Shown here one piece after another: positions 1-11,938 of a stretch of 64,000 nucleotides of DNA. The position numbers and the translations under genes were made by a program. Where the stretch lies: NCBI GenBank assembly GCA_026315105.1, contig CM048755.1, positions 211,346,333-211,410,332 of the forward strand. The letters are read 5' to 3'. Each line of letters begins with the position of its first letter. The first letter of the stretch is position 1. Below the pieces are notes generated by a model. It ran no database searches. It was not told the DNA's origin and saw only the letters and a list, made by a program, of their open reading frames with translations. The stretch is from Locusta migratoria. Its lineage: Eukaryota > Arthropoda > Insecta > Orthoptera > Acrididae.

Positions 1-720
1 CAGATGTGTGGGGGTGAAGAAAGACCACTGAGGGTGGAGGTGGTTGTTTTAAGGTGTTTTGGTAAGATGTGTCTCATTTCGGGACATGTTTTAGTTATGG
101 TGCCAATGAAGGAGGTGGTCAAATTGTTTCAGTTGAAGATCATATTGACTGACAAAGGGTGTGTGGGATGGGAGTGTGAACCTTTGTGGCTGGTTATTGT
201 CAAAAGGAAGACAATTAGAGGTATGTGAGGATATGGCATGGGATAGTTGTTTGTGGACTTAGTCTGGTGCCTAGTGTGTCTGAATATCCTTGACGAAACC
301 TTCTGTATACTGGTCCACTGTGTCTGTCACTGCAAATATGTCATCTGCAGGTAGCAGATTTTTGATGTGGAATGGGTGGCAGCTGACAAAGTTCAGGTAT
401 TGCTTATGGTGTTATTGGAGAGGAGGTGGTGAACAACTAGGAAGGGTTGCAAACATGGTTGAGGAGAACCAGGTGAAATGAATGAGGGAGAACGTGCTGA
501 AGTTATGATGGAATAAAGCTAGGGTGTGTTGTTCTGGCCACAAGTCCACATTTGTAATATATCATCGATGAACTGGAACCCAACCTGGGGTTTGGCACTT
601 TGGGAGGCTATGTATGTTTCCTCTTGCTAGCCCATAAACAGGTTGGGATAGGGAGACGTCACACAGGTGCCCATAGCCATATGCTGTGCTGTTGTTATAT
701 CTTCCTTTCAAAGGAGAAGT
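1..720 (-). pseudogene. Reverse-transcriptase remnant, possibly Penelope-like
   Basis: On the minus strand a decayed frame reads MAMGTCVTSPYPNLFMG, then a stop, then FQFIDDILQMWTCGQ near 540-575. A 'MGT..SP..NLFM' block followed some 30 residues later by a [FY]-x-DD motif and W.xG is the arrangement of motifs B and C in Penelope-type reverse transcriptases. Further downstream (towards position 300) the same strand reads HFTWFSSTMFATL. Several stops and frameshifts show it is dead. The left end is cut by the window. The family assignment is by motif order only; another reverse transcriptase lineage is possible. Confidence 0.4.
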
Positions 721-724
721 AGTT

Positions 725-1400
725 CTGTTTAAGTGTACAGGGTGATTTTTCCACAATGTACAAACTTCAGGGATTGACCGAGGAGAGTATACAGAACGCA
801 AAATGTCCAATGAACTTAAGCCTGAAAATGCTTGGTTTCCATTCTAAGAGACCATTTATTCAATCATACTTTGTTAAAGAGACTGCAGTCTAACACACAC
901 TGTACCATGCAGCCACAGTTACAGTATGTCTTGAAAACGGTTTCTATGTGTCTCAACACATGCATACTCACGCTGCCTTTGGTACACAAGGATAAAATAC
1001 AGCGGTGACAACGCTGCACGAATACGCTGCTCCAGTATCCCCATATCTCTAATGGGCTCCGAATACATAACACTTTTGAGAATGCCCATAACCAGTTGAG
1101 ACACTATAAACAAACAGGTCATGCAACTGGATCTCTCATCTGATCTGTCGACCAGGGAAAACACAACTGAGACTTGTCTGGACATTGAAATTGAAGTGGG
1201 CTGAAGCACCATCATGTAGCAGCCACATAACCCTTTTAATCATAAATAACACAGTATGAGGCACAGTACCACCCCCTCGGAGGAAACCATTCATACTGTA
1301 GCTGTGGCAGCATTGAACAGAGCAAATTAGACCGCAGTCTTTAGCATGGAAACCACACATTTCCAGATGTAAGTTCATTACACTGTCTCCTCTCCTTGAT
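725..1400 (-). pseudogene. mariner/Tc1-superfamily transposase remnant
   Basis: Minus-strand frames carry MWLLHDGASAHFNFNVQ, matching the 'LHDGAPAHFS' catalytic block of many arthropod mariner-type transposases. They are followed by FPGRQI and, after a frameshift, YSEPIRDMGILEQRIRAA and RQREYACVE, resembling the transposase C-terminus. The sequence near 725 (acagggtgatttttcc) looks like an element end of the 'cagggtg' type. No intact reading frame remains. Confidence 0.5.
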
Positions 1401-1938
1401 CAACCCCTAGAGTTTGTACACAGTCAAGAAAATAGCCCTATTTAGTTCATAAACCATATGAGGAAAGAGGTGATGGGTTTGGACTCTGAGGGACTTCGGG
1501 AGAGTTAGTGTTGAATTGCCACAAGTCCAAAGACATTGGAAATGATGGTGTATGAAGACAATAACAAGTAGTGATACTGGAGTGAACAGAGGTGGGGAGG
1601 GAAGTGAATTGTTAGAGGAAGTGATTGTTGTCTTTGAAGTGGGAGACGCCCTTCCTCATCAGCCATTACAATCCCGGACTGGAACAAGTCAGCCATAAAC
1701 TTTGGCGGGACTTCGACTATCTATCAACATGCCGTGAAGTGAGAGACATGCTACAAAAGATCTCTCTCCCCCCCCCCCCCCACTTCTCCTGCTGGAGTGG
1801 TGTCCCTTTGCCTGTCCAACCTCAACATCCTGGTCTACTACTGTGCTACCTCCATTCCCAACCCCCTGCCACAGTGATCATATATCAGAAGTCAGGCCAC
1901 CAGTGGTGAAAAAAGCTACATCATATACCAGCTTTGTA
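1401..1938. other. Intronic stretch with no gene recognised
   Basis: Open frames here are short and low in complexity. A C-run sits at about 1770-1781. I see no transposon or host motif. Confidence 0.4.
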
Positions 1939-3176
1939 CGGTAGTGTCTCGATTATCCGAACTAAACTGGATGCGGCGATATCAAATGAGCGGGAACGTC
2001 GGATAACACGGAAAATAATACAATAAACATAGAAATTAAGAAAAACTTATTTGAACATAAAAAACTTATTTAATACGTGAACATGAAATAAATATATCGC
2101 TGAAATACATTGAACGACACTCAAAGAAAAGTAATAAGATATTACGTTACACAAAATTTAAAGTAGGCGAAATGAGTTAAAAATTTAATACAATACAAAC
2201 CAGATTGAATAGATATTTACTCACGTCCAGCAGTCCCCTGGTGTGTTTCTGAAAGACTTAATTGAACTACAAAAGCATTTAAATATGTGTAAACAAGTTC
2301 GTAAGTGTGTCTTGTTTGACTGCTGTTTGCCTTTTCCCCCTGGAAAATCACTTAGTCTTTTAAGAAGTAAAACTTTGGTAGACAATGTTTCCTACAGCTG
2401 CTGTGCATATTTTAAAGCAGTTTCTAAGGCTCTGTGTCCTTCGTTGTGGGGAATCTCAGGCGCACTTTCCTCCACATCAGCTTCATCGTCTTCTTCTTCT
2501 TTTTTGCTACACATGCTGATTATATCTTCACCTGTTAATTCAAATTCTACATCTTGGACAATCCATTCAGTTATGTCATCTTCCGTGTCATTGGCACATC
2601 ACGGAATTTTTCTTAACAGTAAAAGCAGGGTACTATTTTCGGGTTCGGTCTGCAGTTGTAGATTTTCATCATCTGGATAATTTTCTTGATTTTCCTGCAG
2701 ATGAATTTTCCAGGATTTTGCAATTATATTTACTCCAACGCTCTCCCAAGATTGGGCACGTCATAAGCTATTTCTTTCAAATTAATATGGCACAATGTCT
2801 ATACCATGTCGTCTGCCTACTCCATAACATTAAAGACGAAAGCAAGTTTCTGCAATAGTTTCTCTTCAGTGTCTCTAAGGTCCCTTGGTCCATAGGCGTA
2901 CTCAAGTTTGTGAGAGTTTGAGGCAAAAACACAGCCTCTATATCTTGAAGTTCATCCTCATTAGGATGACGAGTGGCTGTGTCTAGAAGCAACAGTGTTT
3001 TACGGGGCTCGTTGTTGTCTTTCAAACACTTTTTGGTTTGTGGCTAGAACTCTTAACAAAACTATTCTTTAAAAATGTATGAGTGCATACAAGCAATTTT
3101 TTTTTTATTCCCTCTTTTACAGTCCCGACGAGGTGAAAGGTTCGGATAACCGAAGATCGGATAATCGAGACTACTG
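1939..3176 (-). mobile_element. pogo/Tigger-type DNA transposon, internally deleted
   Basis: The terminal inverted repeats are cggtagtgtctcgattatcc at the left and, read inward from the right, cagtagtctcgattatccga. TA dinucleotides flank both ends (1937-1938 and 3177-3178), which is the target-site duplication of the Tc1/mariner/pogo superfamily. On the minus strand at about 2780-3010 the element encodes RKTLLLLDTATRHPNEDEL, then IEAVFLPQTLTNLSTPMDQG and ETLKRNYCRNLL. This is the DDE_1 domain of Tigger/jerky-type transposases, with D in LLLD and the PMDQG block. The N-terminal HTH/CENPB region is missing and the remaining frame decays toward 2240. At 1238 bp it is shorter than a complete element, so it is non-autonomous. 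Confidence 0.78.
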
Positions 3177-3410
3177 TATACTGGAATGACCACCCATCAG
3201 CTTACAATCAGAATAAATAGCCACTGGCAACTGTAACCTAAACAAAGTTCAGGATTGGTACACTTAGGTCTCTATGAAATTCAAGGACCTCATTCCAATA
3301 TTTCAAGGACTCTACAAACTACTATGTTAAACAAATTTATTGATATAATAGGAATTATTGTAGTGGAAGGATACAATATTTTTTCTTTAATAGGCACACG
3401 CTTAGGTCTT
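3177..3410. other. Intronic stretch, nothing recognised
   Basis: AT-rich. It contains 'caaggac' words near 3283-3310 that recur around 11660-11720, possibly an old repeat. No coding signal is seen. Confidence 0.3.
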
Positions 3411-3635
3411 TGTGGATGAGTATACAGGTTTACAGCTTTTTTAGTTCACCCAATTTGATGTCCAGTTCCTTATCAATCTTTTCTAATTCTGATTGTTTTT
3501 GTTTAACACTTCTTTACATGCTATTTGATTTGGAAATGAATGTTAAGTTTTGTGTAACCTCAGCCTTTTCAGCATATTTATCAGCTGAACACATCAAGGC
3601 AGTAATGTCCTGTACATTAGTTTTCCTTTTCTTAA
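3410..3635 (-). pseudogene. C-terminal part of a hAT/BED-family-like protein, split by piggyBac
   Basis: The minus strand reads KKRKTNVQDITALMCSADKY, then AEKAEVTQNLTFISKSNSML and a coiled-coil tail ending in GELKKL before a stop. The pattern of a lysine-rich start, 'SAD.yAEkAE', 'LtfI.KSNslr' and a Q/E/K-rich tail resembles the C-terminus of BED-finger/hAT-related proteins that are repetitive in animal genomes (recognition from memory, not a search). The frame runs through the TTAA at 3632-3635 into sequence on the far side of the piggyBac at 7575-7578, so the two pieces were one before insertion. Confidence 0.5.
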
Positions 3636-4859
3636 CCCTTTAATGCCGGAGGTAGCTGCATGGTGTGGCCTCGTGTGGTACGGAGTTGTCCACGCCAGGG
3701 CCGTTCAGCAAAGGCGATCGGGAGTGCAGAGCAGCGAGAAGTAAACAGCATGGCAGGCGGAAGCAACGGGAAGAGCGTGGCCAGTGTCGACTACCAGATC
3801 GGCCGTTAGCGCATTTATATACACGTGGTGGAAGTAGCGGGCAGCACCAACAAAAAGCCACTACTTCAGGACCACCTTATTTCAATGCTACTTGGGAGTA
3901 GCTATACCTTCTTACGGAGAGCAAGATACACATTGTTGTTCATACCCTGCTCCACTGCTTAGTTGTAAATTAGTACATATCTCGGTTTAGGTGAAATACA
4001 GAATTAATAATTTCTGAAAACAAACATTCAGCTATATTAATCAATAAAAACACTTCTGATTTCACTAATAGCTTTATGGTTTTCTATGGTATGTGATGGG
4101 TCGTTCAGATACTATTTTATTTTCTGGGCGGTTATTGTGTTTTGTCATCTATATGGGATTACTCTATTGATCGATCTAAAGTAGGCCTACCTATGGTTTC
4201 ATCTCCAGTTGACCGTGCAGAAGCAGAAGAGAAAGTTAATGGAAGACAAGCTAAATAAACTGTGCATTAAAAAAAGTGTGTTTATGTATTATTTCACTCA
4301 AAACATATCTTCAGAATTCGATGAAATACAAGAATGAAGGAAATGAGGTACCGTAGAGTGATGTTACTTCAACTCTGCAGTGTAACTTGGACACAAAACA
4401 AAACAAAATAGAAATGTTTTAAATCGGTCCAGGATCTACTGTAATGCCTCTCGCGCCTTCTCATAGCTAATGTTATATTGTTGTGTAATCAAACCAACGA
4501 TTGTCGCCATCGGAAACCTTCCACTTACACCAATTATGGCACTTTAGTTGTATGGAAAATAAGCTGAAATTTACATTTTATGTACATTCCCTAACACAAT
4601 AACAATTGTAGTAATTATATAGATAAAGAACGGCTAGTAAAATTTATATATTTCGTGAATAGTGTGATGACAACCTAAAAATGAGGTTACTTGGACCCAG
4701 TCCAGAAATGGCTTACGGTACCCACTAGCACTATATTTCAATTGTACACTTCCACATTTCACTACAAAGTAATGTATGACATTAAGTTATTACAATTTCA
4801 TTCATGAAATCATTTGTACACTGTTCATGTTAATTTATTTGCAGGTACGGAGCCAAAAA

Positions 4860-5036
4860 ATGACCAGAAATTACAAACGATCCCCTGGGAGAAAAATGTA
4901 TACGAATTTTACAACAAATAAGTTTCAAAAATGCTTAAATGCTATAAGGTCTAGAGAAATGTCTTAAAGAGTAGCCTCAAAAATAGTTAGGTCTACAATA
5001 AACAGGGGACTGAAAAATGTTGTACTAGTGGCGTGA
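4860..5036 (+). pseudogene. pogo/CENPB-type N-terminal HTH remnant inside piggyBac 1
   Basis: ATG at 4860 opens MTRNYKRSPGRKMYTNFTT, then KCLNAIRSREMS, a stop, RVASKI and STINRGLKN. 'MPR.YKR', 'A...I..G.MS', 'A...ygVP.sTi..rlk' is the psq-type helix-turn-helix at the start of pogo/Tigger transposases. A plausible splice acceptor (ttatttgcag) precedes it at 4835-4844. It is on the strand opposite to the piggyBac transposase, so it is either a nested insertion or captured sequence. No clear TA-flanked ends were found. Confidence 0.5.
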
Positions 5037-5439
5037 TATTTTTAAAAAATGACTCACCCACTTGTGCTCTACAATTTAATATTACTACTATTTACAGCAA
5101 TGTAAACAAATGCTAATATGTTTCTTTCAACCAAACACAGTTTATTATATATCTTTAGAATAAATTCAATTTTAATGTCAAAGTAAATGAACAATCTTCA
5201 AACCAGAATATTTGTAAATGTCTTTATTTCCAGAGCCCACATCCTACTGGCACCCAATGCAGCTTTAGACTGCTTTTTACATGGAAAATAATGCTGGGGT
5301 CCAACTTACACAAACCCAGGGGTTACGCGAACCCAATTTTCAATAATTTATTACACAAATATAAAAATTAAAATTTGTTCTGTAACAGACCTGATGTATT
5401 AGAAAAACATAAAAAATAATATAATATTAGGAAAATTAC

Positions 5440-7329
5440 TGATTTTAGACTATCATTTGGTACTAAATGCACAAAAATGTTCACTTTTTGTACCGCAGTG
5501 ACCTCAGCTAACGGTAAATTGGCAAGGTTCATTGTACTGCGTATTTTAAAAATTTTGTTTTGTGTGGTATATTTCGAAGCAGGGCTCAATTCACAATCCC
5601 ACATCACATATTTTACACATGTAACTAGTATCCTTCCTAATATTTTTTGCTTCGTGCACACAAAGCATCTGCATTGTTGTTTTCGCCCTCTTTTAGGATC
5701 AAAGTTCGAACTAGGAAAATGACGTTCCATTAACCGAAGAGGTGACGCAGTTACCGACGGTTTGCTGATGGCAGGTTTACTCTTCTCTTTGCAATACTTT
5801 TCCAACATTTCTCTCACGAGGCAAAGATGGAAATGAGCCATTGAAAGATCTTTCGCAGTTTTAAGTTTGTATATGATGTACGCATTTAAGACAGAGGTCC
5901 AAAATATGAAAAATACTTTCTTGTACCATTTAATAGTTTTTCGAATAGATTCTATTGAATTCAGTATCATATCCTCTCTGTCCATGGCTCCCATTGACTC
6001 ATTGTAGTCAAGAACACACTTTGGTTTCTGGACTTTCTTCCCGGTTGTGTTGTCAGTTTTCTTGCTATCAACTAGCTCCACTGTGTTGCAGGTTGTTAGC
6101 AGTCCACACGGCTCTCTTATCACACCATTTCACTGCCAACAAAACGTCAGATGACTTACACTGCACCTCTCCTTTTGCCAAGTGTTCGTCCATTTTCGGC
6201 ATATCATGCCTGTTTTTGCGGACAGTGCCACAAACATTTGTACCCCCGTCATGCAACCACCTAAATAGTGCAGGACTCGAGTACTGATTATCCATATACA
6301 CTGTATGCCCTTTCTGAAGATAAGGTTGTAAAAGTGTGGCCACAAAATCCCCAGATTTCCCCAGACCGTATTCTTTAATGTCACTGGTGACTCCTGTATA
6401 AACAATGAAATCCAGAATGTAGCTCATCTTGCAATCACATAATACAAGCAACTTAATTCCAAATCTACTTTTCTTGGAAGGCATGTATTGCTTGAAGAAT
6501 AATCACCCTTTGAACAGCAGCAAACTTTCGTCTGTAGATAATTTTTCATGTGGGGGGAAAAAACACTTCCAAAGGCCTGACGTATATTATCAACAAAAGG
6601 TCTTACTTTGAAAAGTCGATCGCCTCCAGTATCAGTTGTGTTGTCGGAAAAATGAAGTACACTAAGAATCAAACAAAACTGGTCTCTCGACATCATTCTC
6701 CGAAAATAGGCGTTGTTAGCAGCGAATCTCGTGACCAATACTCATGTAGTGACAACTTCTTTAAGCAAGACATAAGGAGGCACAAAGCAAGGAAACAATA
6801 AAATTCATCAAGTATTATATCTTCCCACATAGTCATGCGAGAAAGAACAGGACTTTTTCCATAGAATAGTGGAAAAACTTATTGGTTTCTTGTACAATAC
6901 ACTCCACGAACAACTGTGACAAAGCACTGAAAACACTTCAAGATTGAACATTCTGCGTCTAAATCACAAGTAACTCCTACATTCGAGCCACTGAAAGGAT
7001 GCACTACTGGATGGAATTCATTTTGTGACCAATATGCTGTACGCGGACGCTTCGCCATATTCCTTGGAAGTTCACATTCACTATCACTCCTGGTCTGAAG
7101 ACGATTCTGAAATAACACACCTTGGGGTTTTGTGTGTAATACCTGTCGAGGTTGACGGTTGAGGTGACGTGGGTCTTCCTTCAGAGCATGTATCTTCATT
7201 TGACAGACTAAGATCTGACAAATCCTCAGTATCACTTTTGGTAAGTATGTCCAGCAACTCCTGGTCAGACATGTGACATCGTTTCGCCATTCTCAACAGT
7301 TGCACGTTGTTATCGTGTGTAACACGCAA
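5440..7329 (-). pseudogene. piggyBac transposase, decayed, of element 1
   Basis: The order on the minus strand is: an acidic N-terminus (MSDQELLDILTKSDTEDLS), NEFHPVVHPFSGSNVGVTC, RRMMSRDQFCLILSVLHFSD, KLSTDESLLLFKG, then SKKSRFGIKLLVLCDCKM, YMDNQYSSPALF, CVLDYNESMGAMDREDM, and a C-terminal cysteine-rich region (CRCFVC, CVKYVMWDC). All three positions expected for the catalytic aspartates can be seen: TDES, MDNQYSS and the DYNESMGAMDR block. It is broken by frameshifts (one near the g/a-run at about 6550-6565) and by a stop at 6503-6505 that replaces a conserved Arg (CGA to TGA, a CpG change). The protein cannot be made whole from this copy. Confidence 0.8.
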
Positions 7330-7578
7330 CAGATCATTAAATGCTCAGTTACTGTGTATACGTTATCCACAGGACAGGCAGCTAGCATGGAAAGCAGGAA
7401 GTGATGGAGACAACGCTACACCGTCTGTTTACGAATGACTGCTATCGGCGGCCATCATATGACGGGCTTCGTAGTGAGGGCATATTACCATCGGTCTGCC
7501 ACATGATGGACGGACCTTGTAGTGAGGGCACATTATAATCTGTCCGTCATATGATGGGCCCTGTGCTGAAAGGGTTAA

Positions 7579-8390
7579 TAGTGTCAGTCTCAAACATAAT
7601 AAGTTATCTTTTACTTAAATTTGCTGCCGCTTCTGGCAATGAATTCTTAAATCATTTTTTGCTCATCCAGGTAAGAATGATACTTTTGCCTAGCAGCTAC
7701 TGCAGAAAGTAGCAGCTTGGTGTCAATCTGAACATTCAACACCCATCCAACAGTACAAACATGGTCTCACACAGGGTGCAAAGCAACAAATGACTCCTGT
7801 TTCAAATTTTCTACTTCCATCTACATATTTGTAGAAAGCCTCTTTCCAAAGTAGCCTGTTCATGGGAAATAAGTAGTATGATTTTCACTACTTGCCATAG
7901 TTGGTTGTAAGCTGTCTTTGCCATGGTGCTGAATAACAATGTGTATATCTTTGGAGGGTTCAAAACTACTGAACATTGACTTAGAACCGGCCACAACATC
8001 TACGTACAATTTAAATTGATGAACAATTTTATCACACACATTTTCTGCAACTTGTTTGGCTTCCACAAGACAGTAACACACTCTAGTGTAGTTGGCAACA
8101 CAGGTTTTCTTTGATGCAGCCGTTTTCATAGGATCAAGACAAGACCTATTCCATGCCAAAGTATACTTCAGTAATTATTTGCTAAGAAGTTTCTTCACAA
8201 CTTTGAGCATAAAATCTTTGCATTCCATTCTGAATAGCACTTCACATCTTTCACCACCTACTAAACTACTCAAAGAAATTTTTATACTGAATCCAATATC
8301 AATGCAATGCTTTTATAATGCTTGTGGACTTTGGTATCTTGTGGATCAAATTTTCTAAGGGCTACATTAAGTGCTGTTTCAATGATAGGG
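7579..8390 (-). pseudogene. Upstream part of the same hAT/BED-family-like protein
   Basis: A minus-strand open frame at 7860-8159 contains WNRSCLDPMKTAASKKTCVA, then YTRVCYCLVEAKQVAENVCD. Other frames give IIETALNVALRKFDPQDTK near 8300-8390 and AVAARQKYHSYLDEQKMI near 7640-7700. These fragments have normal amino-acid composition and lie on the same strand and in the expected order upstream of the fragment at 3410-3635. Frame changes between the pieces show decay or unrecognised introns. The right edge is cut by the RTE LINE that begins about 8399. The family name is tentative. Confidence 0.4.
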
Positions 8391-8398
8391 ACATTTTC

Positions 8399-9162
8399 TA
8401 CCCACCTGCAAATAAATATGCAGGAATTATTAGGGTTATCAATACAAAATCAGTTGGTGGTAACACAGGAGTAGTTCTGATAATGAATAAGAAAATAGGA
8501 ATCCGGGTAAGTTACTATGAACAGCATAGTGAACGCATTATCGTAGTAAAGATAGACACGAAGCCAACACCGACCACAGTAGTTCATGTTTATATGCCAA
8601 CTAGCACGGCCGATGATGAGGATATCGAAAAAAATGTATGAGGAGATAAAAGAAATCATTCAGAAAGTTAAGGGAGACGAAAAATTGATTGTGATGGGGA
8701 ACTGGAACTCGGTAGTAGGAAAGGGAAGAGAAGGAAATGTAGTAGGTGAATATGGACTGGGGAAAAAAATGAAAGAGGAGATCGCTTGGTAGAATTTTGC
8801 GCAGAGCACAATTTAATGATCACTAACACTTGGTTTAATCATCATAATAGAAGGCTGTATTTGTGGAAGAGACCAGGAGAGACTGAAAGGTACCAGATTG
8901 AATTTATAATGGTAAGGAATAGATTTAGAAACCAGGTTCTAAACTGTAAGACATATCCAGGGGCAGATATGGACTCTGACCATAACTTACTGGATATGAA
9001 CTGCAGATTAAAACTTAAGAGACTGCAGAAGGGTAGAAAGTTTAGGAGATGGAATCTGGACAAATTGAAGGAACCAGAGGAGGTCAAGAGTTTCAGAGGG
9101 AGCATTAGGCAAGGATTGGCTGGAAACGGGGGAAAGTAATACAGTAGAAGAAGAATGGGTAG

Positions 9163-9222
<60 letters not shown>

Positions 9223-11131
9223 TAGTGAAGGCAGCAGAGGACCATATAGGTAGAAGGACAAGGCCTAATAGAAATCCCTGGATAACACAGGATATACTGA
9301 ACTTAATTGATGAGAGGAGAAAATATAAAAATTCAGCAAGTGAGACAGGAGAAAGCGAGTACAAACGTCTAAAAAATGAGATTGACAGGAAGTGCAAACT
9401 GGCTAAGAAGGAATACATAACTAGGGGAAAGATAGATACCGCTTACAGGAAAATAAAAGAGAGATTTGGAGACAAGAAAAGCAGCTGTATGAATATCAAA
9501 AACTCAGACGGAAAACCAGTACTAAGCAAAGAAGGGAAGGCTGAACTGTGGAAGGAATATATAGAGGGCATATACAAAGGAAATAAACTTGAAAGCAGTA
9601 AAATGGGAGACGAAGTGGAGGAAGATGACATGGGAGATATGATACTGCGAGAAGAATTTGACAGAGCGCTGAAGGACTTGAGTCGAAACAAGGCCCCTGG
9701 AGTAGATGATATTCCATCTGAACTGCTGATGTCGTTAGGAGAGTCAGTCGTGAAAAAATTGTATCACCTTGTATGCAAGATGTATGAGACAGGGGAAATT
9801 CCCTCGGACTTCAAGAAGAATATTATAATTCCAATTCCAAAGAAAGCAAGTGCAGACAAGTGTGAAAATTACAGAACTATCAGCTTAGTAAGTCATGGGT
9901 GCACAAGAATTATTTACAGACGAATGGAAAAACTTGTGGAATCCGACCTTGGGGAAGATCAGTTTGGATTTTGGAGAAACGTAGGAACACGGGAGGCAAT
10001 ACTCACATCGACTTATCTTAGAAGATAGGCTAAGGAAAGGCAAACCTATGTTTTTAGCGTTTGTCGATTTGGAGAAAGCTTTTGACAATGTCGACTGGAA
10101 TACTCTCTTCCAAATTCTGAAGGTAGCAGGGGTAAAATACAGGGAGCGAAGAGTTATATTCAACCTATACAAAAACCAGACAGCGGTTATTAGAGTCAAA
10201 GGGCAAGAAAGAGACGCAGAGGTTGGGAAGGGAGTAAGACAGGGTTTTTCAATCTGTACATTGAGCAGGCAGTGAAGGAATGGAGGGAGAAATTTGGAGA
10301 GGACATTAAAGTGCAGGGAGAAGAAATAAAATCATTGCGGTTTGCTGATGACATAGTAATTCTGTCAGAGACCGCAATAGATCTGGAAGAGCAATTGAAT
10401 GGGATGGACAGAGTTTTGAAAGGAAGATATCAGATGAACATTAACAAGAGTAAAACGAAGGTAATGGAATACAATGTCAGAAAAGCAGGCAATGCTGAAG
10501 TAATTAATTAGGTAATGAGACAATAAAAGTAGTAGATGAATTTTGTTATTTGGGTAGCAAGATAACTTCCGATGTCTGAAGTAAAGAAGATATAAAATGC
10601 AGAATGGCTATGGGAAGAAAAGCGTTTCTAAAGAAGCGAAACTTGTTAACATCCAATATTAATTTAAATGTTAGAAAATCCTTTCTGAAAGCATTTGTCT
10701 GGAGTGTAGCATTGTATGGGAGTGAAACGTGGACAATAAGGAGTTCAGATAAAAAGATGATAAAAACTTTTGAAATGTGGTGCTACAGACGAATGATGAA
10801 AATTAGATGGGTAGATCACGTAACTAATGAGGAGGTGCTTAACCGAATCAGAGAGAAAAGGAGTTTCTGCCATATCCTGACTAAGAGAAGGGATAGATTG
10901 GTTGACACATTCCGAGACATCAAGGAATTGTCAACTTAGCATTAGAAGGAAGCGTGTGGGGTAATAATCTTAGAAGGATACCGAAGGACGAATATAGTAA
11001 GCAGATTCAAAAAGGATGTAGGTTGTCGAACGTATTCTCAGATGAAGAGACTTGCACAGGACAGGGTAGCGTGGAGAGCTGCATCAAACCAGTCTGCGGA
11101 CTGAAGACCACAACAACAACAACATTAATGC
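8399..11131 (+). mobile_element. RTE-type LINE, copy 1 (5'-truncated, broken ORF)
   Basis: Successive frames give an AP endonuclease part (GDWN-like VMGNWNSVVGKG; NTWFNHHNRRLYLWKRPG; D-S-D-H in GADMDSDHNLL), a linker, then reverse transcriptase. The reverse transcriptase shows NKAPGVDDIPSELL, CENYRTISLVSHG, FVDLEKAFDNVDW, GKGVRQG, LRFADDIVILSE, and a C-terminal region with LYGSETWTIRSSDKK and VDHVTNEEVLNRI. The 3' end is ccagtctgcggactgaagac followed by (aac)n. This architecture and these motifs occur in RTE-like endonuclease/reverse transcriptases widespread in arthropods. Frameshifts at several places and a stop in the C-terminal part make it dead. A (GA)n tract interrupts the linker. Confidence 0.85.
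9166..9222. repeat. (AG)24 microsatellite followed by a G-run, inside the RTE ORF
   Basis: An uninterrupted dinucleotide run of about 48 bp is followed by about ten G. It lies between endonuclease and reverse-transcriptase coding blocks and shifts the frame. Confidence 0.95.
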
Positions 11132-11938
11132 TACTTAAAGAAAAGTTGTTTCCCTGATGTTTTTTCTTAAGAAATCAGGTGGGCAGGTTAATTTAGGCCT
11201 ACACACTAAAAATGACCCCATCTTAAAGTTCACAAAAATGTAGTATAAATGATGTCAAAATAGGAAAATTTTTGGCAAAGCAATGAAGAAGAAGAATAAA
11301 TAAATAAATAAATAAATAATATAATCTAGCAGCATAGGCACATGAATACGTTAGGTCTAGCTTGCATCAGCATATCGCACTACTACCACATGACCGCCAT
11401 GGCAGCGAACTTGAAAGATGGCCAACAATGCAACACTCACAGACATAACAACAAGAGAGCATCTCCACTACAAGAGAGTCCGCAGACAATGGGAACATAT
11501 CACCAAATAAAAATAAGGCAATAATTACAAAAAAACTTACTATTCACATTTTTATTATTTTTATAGCTAGGGGCCTAGGCAAATATAAGAAATCAGGCAG
11601 AAAGGTGTTTTTTTATTCTGTTTCGTTTTCAATGATATTCCAGAGCCTATGATGAAAATCAAGGACTTTCAAGGCCATGAACATACTTGTCCCATTTTCA
11701 AGGACTTTCAAGGAGTGTATGAACCCTACAAGTTGGACCAACATGTGGCACAGCATGCAGCTAAGCATACATTTTACTTCAATGGCTGCTTCACCATCAT
11801 CTGGACCATCTGTAACCTGTCCCTCTCCACCAACCCTTCTGAACAATGCAGATGGAAGCTATTCTTACAACTCATATTCACACCTGAAACCAACCTATCC
11901 TTTTAACCTCTTCCCACCCAACTTATTCCCCTTCTTCT
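11132..11938. other. Intronic stretch with an (AAAT)n tract
   Basis: A tetranucleotide run (aaat/taaa) lies at about 11292-11319. The remainder has only short unrelated open frames. 'caaggactttcaagg' occurs twice around 11660-11715. Confidence 0.5.

Larger units (their letters stand above)
3636..7574 (-). mobile_element. piggyBac element 1, 3.9 kb, TTAA duplications
   Basis: The element is bounded by TTAA at 3632-3635 and 7575-7578. The ends are ccctttaatgccgg and, inward from the right, ccctttcagcaca, so the inverted repeat CCCTTT directly abuts TTAA as in piggyBac. Near the right end three similar subterminal blocks of about 45 bp occur (around 7455, 7500 and 7545), each with 'catatgatgg/catgatgg' and 'gtagtgagggca'. 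The transposase lies on the minus strand (5440-7329). The long stretch 3700-5340 outside the transposase contains a second, pogo-like coding remnant. The inferred pre-insertion site is inside an older coding remnant whose frame is continuous across it. Confidence 0.82.

Noticed and set aside
2243..2680. 145-codon plus-strand open frame
   Set aside because: It is antisense to the pogo/Tigger transposase region and Ser-rich; a shadow frame.
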